Assembly (NCBI RefSeq): GCF_027857615.1
Contig: NZ_JAQIFT010000016.1
Coordinates: 186,001 to 250,000 of the forward strand
Length of the DNA: 64,000 nt
Origin: Holtiella tumoricola
GTDB lineage: Bacteria; Bacillota; Clostridia; Lachnospirales; Cellulosilyticaceae
Reading direction: 5' to 3'
A program made the translations under genes and the position numbers. Positions 34,230 through 43,366 of this stretch are shown in pieces; position 1 is the stretch's first letter, and each line of letters starts with the position of its first letter. The notes under the pieces are model-generated. The model did not search any database, had not been told where the DNA came from, and was given only the letters and a program-made list of their open reading frames with translations.

Positions 34230-34913
34230 ATGGACATTATGACTTACATCATTAATACACTTACTTATCTTTTTGAATATACAATTAAACTCATGCCTCA
34301 GGTTATAGAAGGCTTAGGTGTTACACTACAACTTTTTGCATTAACACTTTTGTTCGCTATCCCTCTAGGCATAGTTATTGCCCTTGGACGTTTGTCTCAT
34401 TTTAAAATTTTAAATAAGTTAACATCAGCTTATATCCTAATATTACGTGGTACGCCACTTCTTTTACAAATTGTATTTGTATTCTTTGGTTTGCCAATGA
34501 TTGGTATTACCTTTGATCGATTTCCTGCAGCACTGGTTGCTTTTTCATTAAACTACGCTGCTTACTTTGCAGAAATTTTCCGCGCTGGTATTGCTTCTAT
34601 TGACAAAGGACAATATGAAGGTGCTGAAGTTCTTGGCTTATCTCCTCAAGAAACTTTTTCTCGTATAATCTTTCCACAAGCTTTTAAAAGAGTATTACCT
34701 CCAGTAGGGAATGAAATCGTAACCCTTGTTAAGGACACTGCTCTTGTATATATTTTAGGATTAGATGAACTTCTTAAAGTAGGAAAAATTGCTTGTAATC
34801 GAGATGCTTCTTTACTACCACTTGTTATCATTGCAATTGTTTATTTACTTCTTACCGGTGTACTCTCAAAAATTATGGCTATTATCGAAACAAGATATAC
34901 TTATTATCAATAA
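34230..34913 (+). CDS. Polar amino acid ABC transporter, permease
   Basis: Membrane permease of 227 residues with about five helices of the HisMQ type. GLGVTLQLFALTLLFAIPLG, the RGTPLLLQIVF loop and the EAA loop EGAEVLGLSPQETFSRIIFPQAFKRVLPP are clear. A single permease gene implies a homodimer. ATG behind AAGGAGGAG. 25 bp after the binding protein, 12 bp before the ATPase. Confidence 0.94.
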   Translation: MDIMTYIINTLTYLFEYTIKLMPQVIEGLGVTLQLFALTLLFAIPLGIVIALGRLSHFKILNKLTSAYILILRGTPLLLQIVFVFFGLPMIGITFDRFPAALVAFSLNYAAYFAEIFRAGIASIDKGQYEGAEVLGLSPQETFSRIIFPQAFKRVLPPVGNEIVTLVKDTALVYILGLDELLKVGKIACNRDASLLPLVIIAIVYLLLTGVLSKIMAIIETRYTYYQ

Positions 34914-34925
34914 GGAGGTTGTTCC

Positions 34926-35624
34926 ATGTTAATCATTGAAAACTTACATAAAAGCTTCGGCAAAACTAAAGTACTAAAAGGGGTCAATCTCCATATTAAG
35001 AAGGGTGAAATATTAGTTGTTGTTGGACCTTCTGGTGGTGGTAAAACAACTTTTTTACGCAGCATTAATTATCTTGAAAAATGTCAAGAAGGTTCTATCT
35101 CTTTAAATGGTAACTATCTACTTAAAGAAGGTCACTACGCTAATAAAAAAGAGATTAAATCCATCCGCAAAGATATCGGCCTTGTCTTCCAAAACTATAA
35201 TCTCTTTCCTCACTTATCCGTTCTTGAAAACATGATAGAAGCTCCTATTCGTGTTCTTGGTCAAACCAAAGAGCAAGCAACCAAAGAGGCTTTAAATACA
35301 CTGGCCTTCCTAGGACTTAGTGACAAGGCAAATAGCTATCCCTACGAGCTTTCCGGTGGTCAAAAACAACGTGTAGCCATCGGTCGTGCCCTGTGCATGA
35401 ATCCCCAACTTATGTGCTTTGATGAACCTACATCTGCTCTTGATCCTACCCTCACAGAGGAAGTAGCTAAAGTTATTAAAAGCTTAAGTATAAAAGGTAT
35501 GACTATACTTATTATCACTCACGATATGGGATTTGCTAAGAAAGTTGCAGATCGAATAGTATCTATGGATCAAGGTCAAATTATAGAGGATCATATGTAT
35601 TCCGAAAGTGCAGTCTTGGCTTAA
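34926..35624 (+). CDS. Polar amino acid ABC transporter, ATP-binding protein
   Basis: ATPase of 232 residues powering the transporter. Walker A is GPSGGGKTT, the signature is [15 protein letters not shown], Walker B ends in [12 protein letters not shown], and the switch His lies in [19 protein letters not shown] behind AAGGAGG. It ends the operon; a strong terminator shared with the converging M23 gene follows. Confidence 0.95.
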   Translation: MLIIENLHKSFGKTKVLKGVNLHIKKGEILVVVGPSGGGKTTFLRSINYLEKCQEGSISLNGNYLLKEGHYANKKEIKSIRKDIGLVFQNYNLFPHLSVLENMIEAPIRVLGQTKEQATKEALNTLAFLGLSDKANSYPYELSGGQKQRVAIGRALCMNPQLMCFDEPTSALDPTLTEEVAKVIKSLSIKGMTILIITHDMGFAKKVADRIVSMDQGQIIEDHMYSESAVLA

Positions 35625-35631
35625 TCTTCAT

Positions 35632-35686
35632 TAATAACAAAAGAGCAGTTACACTTTATAATAGTGTAACTGCTCTTTTGTTATTA
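35632..35686. terminator. Bidirectional terminator between the ABC operon and the M23 gene
   Basis: A stem of more than 20 bp (AATAACAAAAGAGCAGTTAC and complement) ends next to the stop of the minus-strand gene. Confidence 0.92.
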
Positions 35687-37546
35687 TTAGTAAATATAGC
35701 TGTATGGATTAATTGGCGTTCCATCTTTTCTAATTTCAAAATGAACATGGTTGCCTGTTGAGTTACCTGTACTTCCAACACCTGCAATGTTTTGTCCTTT
35801 AGAAACTTTTTGTCCAACTTGAGCGTATAAACTATTACAGTGTGCGTAATATGTCTCATATCCATTCTGATGATCGATAATAATAAGCTTACCAAATCCA
35901 CCATTATTGTATCCTGAATAAGTTACAACACCTGATGCTGCTGCATAGATAGGTGTACCTGCTGGGGCTGCAATATCAATAGCTCTATGGAAGGTTCCCC
36001 ATCTACTTCCATATGGTGAAGACATTCTTCCTCCACCATTTAATGGATGCATAAACATACCCGAGTTACTTCCACTTACCGCTGAACCTGCACTCCCCTT
36101 ATTAGATGTAGTCGAAGATGTTTCTTGTTTTGGTTTTTCCTTTGTACCAAAGGCAATAACTTTTGTTTTAGCTTGTTTCAAAACCTTTTCACTGATAAGG
36201 TCACGACTTACTTCTTTGCCGTTTACCTTATGAACAGAAACCGTAATTTCTTTAAGACCATCATGTCCTTCTTGATAAGTCTTTGTTTCATCTTTATAAA
36301 GATCTGAGAATTCTACATATTCAATATCTGCCGGAATAAGTTCTTTAAATACGGCTTCTTCTGTAGTTGAAATAGAAAGAATAGGTTCTGGCACTTCTAA
36401 CTTAATGATTTCCCCAATTTGCATACGAGTTTCATCTTCAATTTGAGGATTAATTTCTAAGATATGATCCATGGTCGTACCATGTGCCATAGCAATATCC
36501 CAGATATTATCTCCTTCTTTCATTTCATATTCTACTACTTCTTCCGTATTAGAAAGCAAAATATCTATCGCTTCTTGTTCATCTACTATTTCCTCAGCAT
36601 CTACATATGTATTACGTACAATAACTTCTTCATTAAAATCAAAAACTTTAAGATCACGCTGAATTTTTTGACCTTCTTTTGGAGTATCCTCTTCTTCTTG
36701 ATCCTTTTTTATAAATTTAGCTACTTGAATTTTAGTTTGTTTTTCTGGCTCTTTTAGCGCATCTTGAACTTCTAACACCTCTACTACATTTCCTGCTTCA
36801 TTAGTAATCGTTTGAGGTGGTACTGATTCTGTTGTGGTTTGATTAACTACCTCCTCAGCGCCTACTTCTACTTGAGGCATTTCACTTGAAGTGGTTGTTT
36901 CCCCACTTGCTTCAGTATCCTTCGTTGGAACTTGCTCTGATGTTACTTCTGGTATTTCCTGCATTGTCTTTTCTGAGGTTTCTTCTGAAACTCCCTCTTT
37001 AACATCCTGTTGTTTTATTACTGGCTGTTGTTTTATTACTGGCTGTTCTTCAATAACTTCTTTACCCTCTGCATCAAGTTCTCTAATATCTAATTCTACT
37101 TCTGAACCTTCTGGTAAATGTGTTTTTGCAATATATGTTAAAACATTTTGAGCAATATCTTCATTTGCTACAACTGCTCTTACTTCTCCATCTACTAGTA
37201 TTTCATAAGCTTCAACCTCATAACTAACACTATCCTTTAATACTTTAGTCAAATCGTCTAATGTTTGTATCTCAGCTTTTTTACTATTAACATGTTCCAC
37301 AGTGATCATTTCTTTTACAGCAATATCTACACCTTCTTGATTCTTTACTTCAGATACGACAGCTTCATAGGCTGTCTTTGCTTCTTCTTTAGTTTTTACA
37401 ACACCTACTACTTTTCCATCTACTGAAATAGCATAAGAGTTATTTTGCATACCTACAAGTGTGAACGTAATAACAATTACACCTACCCCTGCAAGTACTT
37501 TATAAGTGTGTTTACTTTGTTTGATATATTCTAAAAAGGCTTTCAT
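35687..37546 (-). CDS. Cell-wall M23 endopeptidase with LysM and G5 domains
   Basis: Membrane-anchored envelope protein of 619 residues: an N-terminal helix (18-35), a YabE/DUF348-like extracellular region (about 40-160), an acidic Pro/Glu/Thr linker (about 165-300), a LysM motif (about 345-395, VEYEMKEGDNIWDIAMAHGTT), a G5 domain (about 400-475) and an M23 peptidase domain (about 520-619). Zinc ligands are in HRAIDIAAP and HVHFEIR, with HSHC-like AHCNSLY, so it should be an active glycyl-glycine-type or DD-endopeptidase on peptidoglycan. A perfect 18-bp duplication (37007-37042) gives tandem QPVIKQ in the linker. ATG about 10 nt behind AAAGGA. Confidence 0.9.
   Translation of the reverse strand: MKAFLEYIKQSKHTYKVLAGVGVIVITFTLVGMQNNSYAISVDGKVVGVVKTKEEAKTAYEAVVSEVKNQEGVDIAVKEMITVEHVNSKKAEIQTLDDLTKVLKDSVSYEVEAYEILVDGEVRAVVANEDIAQNVLTYIAKTHLPEGSEVELDIRELDAEGKEVIEEQPVIKQQPVIKQQDVKEGVSEETSEKTMQEIPEVTSEQVPTKDTEASGETTTSSEMPQVEVGAEEVVNQTTTESVPPQTITNEAGNVVEVLEVQDALKEPEKQTKIQVAKFIKKDQEEEDTPKEGQKIQRDLKVFDFNEEVIVRNTYVDAEEIVDEQEAIDILLSNTEEVVEYEMKEGDNIWDIAMAHGTTMDHILEINPQIEDETRMQIGEIIKLEVPEPILSISTTEEAVFKELIPADIEYVEFSDLYKDETKTYQEGHDGLKEITVSVHKVNGKEVSRDLISEKVLKQAKTKVIAFGTKEKPKQETSSTTSNKGSAGSAVSGSNSGMFMHPLNGGGRMSSPYGSRWGTFHRAIDIAAPAGTPIYAAASGVVTYSGYNNGGFGKLIIIDHQNGYETYYAHCNSLYAQVGQKVSKGQNIAGVGSTGNSTGNHVHFEIRKDGTPINPYSYIY
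37007..37042. repeat. 18-bp direct duplication in the M23 linker
   Basis: Two identical adjacent copies (start CTGTTGTTTTATTACTGG), encoding repeated QPVIKQ. In frame, so linker length can vary by six residues. Confidence 0.9.
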
Positions 37547-37672
37547 ATTACTTTTATCCTTTACTGGTGTCTAATTATTTTATGTTTGTTAAAACTATTA
37601 CATATTTATTACATCCTATAAATTTTATCAAAGTTTTATCATTCTGTAAAGTCTTGGTGAATTTAGACGTCG

Positions 37673-37705
37673 AAAAAGGAGACATTTTACAATGTCTCCT
37701 TTTTT
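37673..37705 (-). terminator. Terminator of the J-domain gene
   Basis: AAAAAGGAGACATT and complement, 4-nt loop, next to the stop codon. Confidence 0.88.
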
Positions 37706-38654
37706 ATGCTTCTTTTATTTTCTTTAGATATTCATAAGCCTCATTAATTTCAGCAATTTTTTGATTTGCAAATTGTAAATAATCTTCTGGCATACTTTCT
37801 GAGGCCATTTTGTCCGGATGGTACTCTTTTGCAAGCTTACGATATGCCTTTTTAATTTCAGACATAGTTGCATCTTCACTTACACCAAGAACTTCACAAT
37901 ATTTCTTAGTTAAATCCACTGAATTGGGAGCTGTATAGCCTCCTGCTTGTCCATATCCATTTTGATAGTAGTTCTGATTACCACCAAATCCTCCTTGGAA
38001 GCCTCCTTGATAGTAACTATAACTTTGTCCATTAAATGATCCTTTGATACTACGATATTCATATTCTGAAATGCCCAGTTCAGCTAAGATTTTACGAATC
38101 TGCTCATCTTGTTTGTCACTCATTTCTTTTCCTTCTTGCATTGTCAGTGATACAAGCAGATAAGAAACAAGTAAGCTCATATCTCTGCTATTATAGTAGT
38201 GACGAATCATTCTTGCAAATGCTTGATATTCTTCCGGATGATCTTTACCATAAGTAAATGCATCTGCATATTCATTTAATCTTTCACGTTCTATATTAAA
38301 ATACTTGGTGACAAAATCTTTAATTGTTTTAACTTCTTCCTTTGTAATACTACCATCTGTTTTAGCTACAATCGCTGAAAGCGCCATAATTGATGCAATA
38401 ACAGGGTTTTTCCCTTTAAATGCTGGGTTATTTCTTAAATCACCTGAAAACTTTGGATAATTCTGTGGAATGAATGGTAAGATGAAAATAATCCATGGGA
38501 AAAAGAATGCAATAATTCCCCAAATAAGTGGATTTCTTCTTTTATAAGCTGCAATCCCTGCTACAATCATAGCTATAAGTAATGTGAATATAAAAGAGAT
38601 CACGCTTACTCCAAAGCCCAGTATCCCTTGAATAAGGCTAAGTATAAAATTCAT
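37704..38654 (-). CDS. DjlA-like membrane protein with TerB and J domains
   Basis: Protein of 316 residues: two N-terminal membrane segments (about 1-62), a TerB-like helical domain (about 70-190, [21 protein letters not shown]), a Gly/Tyr/Gln-rich linker (205-240) and a C-terminal J domain (about 250-316) with the HPD motif in KEYHPDKM. The order is that of DjlA, a membrane co-chaperone that stimulates DnaK ATPase. ATG with AGAGGTG 6 nt upstream. Monocistronic. Confidence 0.88.
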   Translation of the reverse strand: MNFILSLIQGILGFGVSVISFIFTLLIAMIVAGIAAYKRRNPLIWGIIAFFFPWIIFILPFIPQNYPKFSGDLRNNPAFKGKNPVIASIMALSAIVAKTDGSITKEEVKTIKDFVTKYFNIERERLNEYADAFTYGKDHPEEYQAFARMIRHYYNSRDMSLLVSYLLVSLTMQEGKEMSDKQDEQIRKILAELGISEYEYRSIKGSFNGQSYSYYQGGFQGGFGGNQNYYQNGYGQAGGYTAPNSVDLTKKYCEVLGVSEDATMSEIKKAYRKLAKEYHPDKMASESMPEDYLQFANQKIAEINEAYEYLKKIKEA

Positions 38655-38763
38655 TGTTTCACCTCTTTTGGTTATCTAATCTTTCGTCAATATTATCAGC
38701 TATTCTAGCATATCATCTTTATTTATACAACGTATGTAGATTAAATAAAGTTTTTTATAATAT

Positions 38764-38793
38764 AAAAAAGGTAGAACTAAAAGTTCTACCTCT
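38764..38793 (-). terminator. Terminator of the cold-shock gene
   Basis: GGTAGAACT and AGTTCTACC around a 3-nt loop, followed by TTTTTTATA on the minus strand. Confidence 0.88.
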
Positions 38794-38806
38794 GATTAAC
38801 TATTAA

Positions 38807-39007
38807 TTATAGTTTATTTACGTTTTCAGCTTGAGCGCCACGTGGTCCTTGAGTAATATCGAAGCTTACAGCTTGACCTTCTTCAAGAGTTTTGAAACCA
38901 TCACCTTGGATAGCTGAGAAATGTACGAATACGTCATCTCCTTCTTCTCTAGCGATGAAACCAAAACCTTTTTCTGCATTAAACCATTTAACTGTACCCT
39001 TGTTCAT
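38807..39007 (-). CDS. Cold-shock protein (Csp family)
   Basis: Single OB-fold RNA chaperone of 66 residues with RNP1 KGFGFI and RNP2 DVFVHF, and the conserved start [13 protein letters not shown]. It melts RNA structure at low temperature. ATG behind AGGAGGTAC. The mRNA leader is about 130 nt and contains a 27-bp hairpin (39046-39120), in keeping with leader-based control of Csp genes. Confidence 0.96.
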   Translation of the reverse strand: MNKGTVKWFNAEKGFGFIAREEGDDVFVHFSAIQGDGFKTLEEGQAVSFDITQGPRGAQAENVNKL

Positions 39008-39045
39008 TATGAGTACCTCCTAATATAAATTTGACCGTAAAATAA

Positions 39046-39120
39046 AAACTTCACACATCAACAAAGATTATAACTTTCATTGACAAAGCCTTCTATAATC
39101 TCTGTTCATATGTGAAGTTT
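39046..39120 (-). promoter_or_regulatory. Hairpin leader of the cold-shock gene
   Basis: Arms 39046-39072 and 39094-39120 pair over 27 positions with four non-Watson-Crick positions, some of them possible G-U pairs, and a 21-nt loop. On the transcript the lower stem ends GTGAAGTTTTTATTTT, resembling an attenuator, 40 nt before the start codon. It could act as a cold-sensing or termination element. Confidence 0.6.
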
Positions 39121-39146
39121 ATAAAATACATATTCATTACTTCTCT

Positions 39147-39175
39147 AATATAAAACATTTATACCTATTTGTCAA
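39147..39175 (-). promoter_or_regulatory. Promoter of the cold-shock gene
   Basis: Minus strand TTGACA, 17 bp, TATATT; a strong -35. It begins right after the stop codon of the upstream small gene and places the start of transcription near 39140. Confidence 0.8.
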
Positions 39176-39181
39176 GTATTC

Positions 39182-39376
39182 TTATTCTTTATAAAGACCT
39201 TGTTCTAAAATTTTTCTTGCTAAAATTCCAATATTCACTTCTCTTGTATCCATATAAACATCTATTACACGATCTGCTAACGTAACTTCTACGCATTCGA
39301 TAGGATTTCCTTCTGCATCAAAGTTAATAATATCATAGGTTAGAATTTCTTCTTTAAGTTGTTTTAATGTAATCAT
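39182..39376 (-). CDS. Small protein of unknown function (64 residues)
   Basis: I do not recognise this protein. It is acidic, predicted mixed alpha/beta, with no membrane helix or cysteine: it starts MITLKQLKEEILTYDI, has an alternating stretch VEVTLADRVIDVYMD, and ends in a helix. An AAAGGAG ribosome site 8 nt before the ATG and a TATAAT box at 39403-39408 support a real gene. It is divergent from the 39-residue gene, with a LexA-like box between them. Confidence 0.65.
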   Translation of the reverse strand: MITLKQLKEEILTYDIINFDAEGNPIECVEVTLADRVIDVYMDTREVNIGILARKILEQGLYKE

Positions 39377-39448
39377 TATTTACTCCTTTATTTATACTCT
39401 ACGTTTATTATAACAGAAATTTATCATTTATTGTCTAAAAAAACTATA

Positions 39449-39462
39449 GAACATTTGTTCTT
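39449..39462. promoter_or_regulatory. LexA (SOS) box
   Basis: AGAACATTTGTTCT contains GAAC-N4-GTTC, the core of the Gram-positive LexA/DinR operator CGAACRNRYGTTYC. It overlaps the -35 region of the plus-strand promoter (TATAAT at 39470-39475) and lies about 12 bp upstream of the minus-strand promoter's -35, so it could repress one or both small genes until DNA damage. Confidence 0.65.
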
Positions 39463-39464
39463 TT

Positions 39465-39475
39465 TGTAGTATAAT
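39465..39475 (+). promoter_or_regulatory. Promoter -10 of the 39-residue gene
   Basis: TGTAGTATAAT gives a perfect -10 at 39470-39475. No strong -35 is seen; the LexA-like box occupies that place. Confidence 0.55.
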
Positions 39476-39509
39476 GTCCTTAACATTAAGTTTAAAGGAG
39501 AGTTTAATC

Positions 39510-39629
39510 ATGAGTGTATCGGGAAATATTCGTGAAGTCTTAAAGCAAATCGAACTACTAATTAGAATCTATGGCAATGCCTCATTAACTGAAATCCAAC
39601 AATCTGTCTATAGCGTACGCAATAAATAG
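39510..39629 (+). CDS. Small SOS-associated protein (39 residues)
   Basis: A short gene with all expected signals: TATAAT, AAAGGAG 9 nt before the ATG, and a strong terminator 17 bp after the stop. The product begins MSVSGNIREVLKQIELLIRI and ends YSVRNK, likely one amphipathic helix plus a short second helix, with no signal or clear membrane segment. A LexA-like box overlaps its promoter. Small SOS proteins in other bacteria inhibit cell division or act as toxins, but nothing in this sequence proves that role. Confidence 0.6.
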   Translation: MSVSGNIREVLKQIELLIRIYGNASLTEIQQSVYSVRNK

Positions 39630-39646
39630 TTTTTTATACATATTTT

Positions 39647-39673
39647 AAGGAGGTGACCAGTCACCTCCTTTTT
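39647..39673. terminator. Terminator shared by the 39-residue gene and the oleate hydratase gene
   Basis: AAGGAGGTGA and TCACCTCCTT form a 10-bp stem with a 4-nt loop and TTTTT; the opposite-strand gene ends 3 bp away. Confidence 0.88.
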
Positions 39674-39675
39674 GA

Positions 39676-41475
39676 TTATCTATATGAAGTTTTTAATGCT
39701 TCCTTTAATACTTTAGGATCTTTTTTATATGGGGTTACAGGACAAATTTGTTGATTAGTTACATTAAGTAATGTATAAACAGCCATACGTGCTGCTCTTA
39801 CTGAATATTCTTCTGTAAAGACCATATCCTCTGGTATCTCTACAAATTGACTAATCATTGCAAAGTTTGTAGAACCTTCTGGTACAACATGTGGTCTATC
39901 TGTCATTTTTCTTGGTTGGAATTGTGAAACAATATATGGCATCATACATGGAATAACATTAACAACCGTATCAAGAATTTCATCTTGCTCATCTTCAAAA
40001 TGTAAATGATGTAGAAGTTCTATAAGAATTTCTTTACCGGTACATTCTCTCATTGGCTTTTTCACATAGTCTCCTATTTGATCTGTATAAAGCCCATATC
40101 CCCAGAAAATAGTTGTATCTAGTGGTTGACCTTTAAAGTGAGGTTGAGCTGCTACTACAATACTCATAAGCCAATTAGAATCTTTGAATGTCATGAGTGC
40201 TCCACTACCTGGAACATTACCTGAGAATTGCTCTATTTTCTTAAGAAGCTTATTCCCTTTACAAGTCACAGTGAAGCTTTCCCAATTTGTTTCTTCTGGA
40301 TAATTAAAGAAAGGTTCTGGATTTCCTAATAAGCCTGGTTTCTTTCTTGCAACTTTTGCCCATAGTTCACCTGATATTGGTTTTTCTGGATCATACGTTG
40401 CTGGTGTATTGAAATCACCAAGTCTTGCATTATCTGTCATACAACCATTGGTCATAATACATATATCTGTAGATTTAAGAGTTATCACCTTTTCTCCTTC
40501 TTCATCTTCGATATGAATAGCATTAGCTGTAATAGTATCTCCCTCAGCGAAATCAATATCTGTAACCGTTGCATTAATACTAAAGTCAACACCGTAGTGA
40601 TCTAGATACGCTTTAAGAGGAAGAATCACTGATTCATATTGGTTATATGGTGTTCTTGTTACCCCTTCTAAAGTTTCTATGCGTGAGAATTCAAAAATCA
40701 TACGTTCCATATAACGTTTGAACTCAAATAAACTTGACCATTTTTGGAATGCGAAGGTTGTTTGCCACATATACCAGAAGTTAGTTGTGAAGAAATGAGG
40801 TGTATGACTAAACCATTGTTCAATAGTCATATCATCTAATTTTTCCTCTGGTGTAATCATTAATTTACCAAGTGCCAAACGATCTGCTTGATTAAATCCC
40901 ATACTTTTAACATCTAAAATATGTCCATTTTTATCTATTAATCTAGCTTGGGCATGTGTTGGATGAAGATGGTCAAAGTTAAGTATTTCTTCTGTTACGC
41001 TCATTCCTGGCATATCTAAAGATGGAATTGAAGAGAAAAGTTCCCAGAAGTTTTCATAGGTTTCCTCATTGAGCATACGTCCACCACGGCATACAAACCC
41101 TTGACTCACATCACCTGCTCCGTCATTACTTCCGCCTAAAATATGCATACCCTCTATAATATGAATATTTTCTCCTTTAAAACCACAATCTCTTATAAGA
41201 TATGCGGCTCCTGCTAAGCTTCCTAAACCTCCCCCTACAAAGTAAACTTGTCTATCCGTATATTCATAAGGTAAGTGTTTAAGAGGTGCTACTTGTGCAA
41301 CACCTTTTTTACATTGTGGTTTATTCTTCATACTTATGGTTGCAATAGCCGCTGCTCCTACTGCTGTCCCTACTAACCACCATGCTATATGATTATTTTT
41401 TTTAACAGGTTCTGGCTTCTTAAAAGGAAATTGCTTAATCATTTTTGTAGCTTTTTTTACTGTTCTTTTTTTCAT
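39676..41475 (-). CDS. ohyA: Oleate hydratase with N-terminal membrane anchor
   Basis: FAD-dependent hydratase (myosin-cross-reactive antigen family) adding water to cis-9 double bonds of unsaturated fatty acids, a detoxification step common in gut bacteria. FAD-binding motif YFVGGGLGSLAGAAYLI is at about 77-95, and GGRMLNEETYENFWELF and WSSLFEFKRYMERMIFEFSR are typical. Length 599 exceeds the usual 560-590: the first 70 residues form a basic segment followed by a hydrophobic helix (about 30-48, WWLVGTAVGAAAIATI) absent from soluble relatives, suggesting membrane attachment. ATG 11 nt behind GGAGG. Monocistronic. Confidence 0.93.
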   Translation of the reverse strand: MKKRTVKKATKMIKQFPFKKPEPVKKNNHIAWWLVGTAVGAAAIATISMKNKPQCKKGVAQVAPLKHLPYEYTDRQVYFVGGGLGSLAGAAYLIRDCGFKGENIHIIEGMHILGGSNDGAGDVSQGFVCRGGRMLNEETYENFWELFSSIPSLDMPGMSVTEEILNFDHLHPTHAQARLIDKNGHILDVKSMGFNQADRLALGKLMITPEEKLDDMTIEQWFSHTPHFFTTNFWYMWQTTFAFQKWSSLFEFKRYMERMIFEFSRIETLEGVTRTPYNQYESVILPLKAYLDHYGVDFSINATVTDIDFAEGDTITANAIHIEDEEGEKVITLKSTDICIMTNGCMTDNARLGDFNTPATYDPEKPISGELWAKVARKKPGLLGNPEPFFNYPEETNWESFTVTCKGNKLLKKIEQFSGNVPGSGALMTFKDSNWLMSIVVAAQPHFKGQPLDTTIFWGYGLYTDQIGDYVKKPMRECTGKEILIELLHHLHFEDEQDEILDTVVNVIPCMMPYIVSQFQPRKMTDRPHVVPEGSTNFAMISQFVEIPEDMVFTEEYSVRAARMAVYTLLNVTNQQICPVTPYKKDPKVLKEALKTSYR

Positions 41476-41584
41476 CTTATTTTCTGCCTCCTAAATTTTA
41501 TTCAGCTATAGATTAGGTTAGGCAAAGTTATCTATTCTTATACAAATATCTTACAAATAAATTTTATATTAACCTCAAAATTAA

Positions 41585-41628
41585 ACTAAGATTAAGCGTC
41601 AATCAAATAATTGGCGCTTAATCTTTAG
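41585..41628 (-). terminator. Terminator of cstA
   Basis: AAGATTAAGCG(T/C)CAAT pairs with its complement over about 17 bp, 4 bp past the cstA stop; TTAGTTTAATTTT follows on the minus strand. Confidence 0.85.
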
Positions 41629-41631
41629 TAT

Positions 41632-43329
41632 TTATTCCACTAACGTTGTATGATCTGTAGAAACTTCTTTTTCAAAAAGCTTATTAAATCCTTGAATAGC
41701 AACAATAATGCCTAATATAAAAAGTGCAATTGCAAAAGCAAGCTGAAGTATATCTCCTCCTATAGTTTGAGATACTCCATCAATTAATGCCATTCCTTTT
41801 CCGTAGATTGTTAATGTAAGCGCTGTTAACGTTACGCCCAACATAGCCACCATTGGCCCCCAAAGCATAAATCCTTTGCGGTTAGTCTTTTTGAGAAATA
41901 CTGCACAAGCAATGAGAGCTAATGAAGAAAGTAACTGATTCGCTGAACCAAAAAGTGGCCAAATAGATGCATACCCTACCTTTGCTAATGCATATGCCAC
42001 AATAAGTGTAGCGGCTGTTGCAAAATATTTATTTGTTACAACCTTAAGAAAAGGATTCATTTTTTCATCATCTACCGTTGAATCAAGGAAGAACTCTTGG
42101 AATGCTAAACGTCCTACACGTGCCACACTATCTAATGAAGTAAGTGCAAAAGCTGAAACCGCAAGTGTAATAATCGTTCTTGATATATGCTCTGGTATCA
42201 TAAGTTTACTTAAAAATGTAGCAACTGCTCCTGCAAAAATTTGTGGTTGTGTCATATCTGTTGGCACTGCACCATCAGTTGCTAAGAATCCAACTGCAAT
42301 CAGTGCAATAATAGCTAACATTGATTCCATAAGCATTGCTCCAAAAGATACAGGTAACATATCTTTCTCATTTTTAATTTGTTTTGACGCTGTTCCTGAA
42401 GATACAAGAGCATGAAACCCTGATACTGCCCCACAAGCAATGGTTACAAATAAATAAGGAAACATACTATTACCATCAATAACCCAACCATTAAATGCAT
42501 TAAGATGAATTTCTGGATTAAATAAAATAACTCCTATTACTGCAGCCCCTATCATAGCTACAAGTAGGAAACTATTAAGATAATCTCGTGGTTGCAAAAG
42601 TGCCCATACAGGAACAATAGAAGCAATAGCAATATAGATAAAAACTAAAATATGCCAAAATCCTGTTGTACAATATACTGGTACAGTTAATCCTACTACA
42701 ATACATCCTACAAGTAATACAAGGGCAACGATTGTATTAACCGTTGTACTTTGCTTGCCATACTTCAAAAACATCCCCAATGCTACTGCTGCCATAATAA
42801 AAAGAATACTTGTCATAGCAACAGCTCCATTTGCTTCTATTGTAGTCCCTTCAGTACTAAATCCATTAAAGGTTTTAGCCACAACATCTGCAAATGCTGC
42901 AATTACCAAAATAGAAAACAACCATGTAAATAATAAGAAAAGTCTCTTTCCTGTCTTACCTATGTATAACTCGATAATATATCCTATGGTACGTCCTTTA
43001 TTTTTGACTGAAGCATACATGGCTGCAAAATCTTGCACAGCTCCAAAGAATACACCCCCTATTAAAATCCACAACAATACAGGTACCCAACCAAAAATAG
43101 CCGCTTGTATCGGACCATTAATGGGTCCAGCTCCTGCTATAGATGCAAATTGATGTCCAAATACAACACCTGTATCTGCTGGTACATAATCCACTCCATC
43201 ATTCATTTCATATGCTGGTGTTTTGGCCTTAGGATCTATCCCCCATGATTTTGCAAGATACCTTCCGTATAAAAGATATGCCCCCCCAAGTACAACAATT
43301 GCAATAATCATCATCGTTAATCCATTCAT
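41632..43329 (-). CDS. cstA: CstA family carbon-starvation transporter
   Basis: Polytopic membrane protein of 565 residues, the shorter Gram-positive form of CstA/BtsT, which imports pyruvate or peptides. FGHQFASIAGAGPINGPIQAA, the SSGTASKQIKNEKD stretch and ALTSLDSVARVGRLAFQEF are hallmarks. Start at the ATG behind GGGAGTGAG; the frame runs 21 codons upstream into the T-box terminator. Expression is placed under a T-box leader, linking uptake to charging of a tRNA and so to amino acid supply, which favours a peptide or amino acid role. Confidence 0.93.
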   Translation of the reverse strand: MNGLTMMIIAIVVLGGAYLLYGRYLAKSWGIDPKAKTPAYEMNDGVDYVPADTGVVFGHQFASIAGAGPINGPIQAAIFGWVPVLLWILIGGVFFGAVQDFAAMYASVKNKGRTIGYIIELYIGKTGKRLFLLFTWLFSILVIAAFADVVAKTFNGFSTEGTTIEANGAVAMTSILFIMAAVALGMFLKYGKQSTTVNTIVALVLLVGCIVVGLTVPVYCTTGFWHILVFIYIAIASIVPVWALLQPRDYLNSFLLVAMIGAAVIGVILFNPEIHLNAFNGWVIDGNSMFPYLFVTIACGAVSGFHALVSSGTASKQIKNEKDMLPVSFGAMLMESMLAIIALIAVGFLATDGAVPTDMTQPQIFAGAVATFLSKLMIPEHISRTIITLAVSAFALTSLDSVARVGRLAFQEFFLDSTVDDEKMNPFLKVVTNKYFATAATLIVAYALAKVGYASIWPLFGSANQLLSSLALIACAVFLKKTNRKGFMLWGPMVAMLGVTLTALTLTIYGKGMALIDGVSQTIGGDILQLAFAIALFILGIIVAIQGFNKLFEKEVSTDHTTLVE

Positions 43330-43366
43330 TTTACTCACTCCCTTTATCAGATTAAAACAGAATAAA

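Noticed and set aside
36464..36757. Plus-strand Phe/Tyr-rich open frame
   Set aside because: It is antisense to the M23 gene, low complexity, and without a ribosome site.
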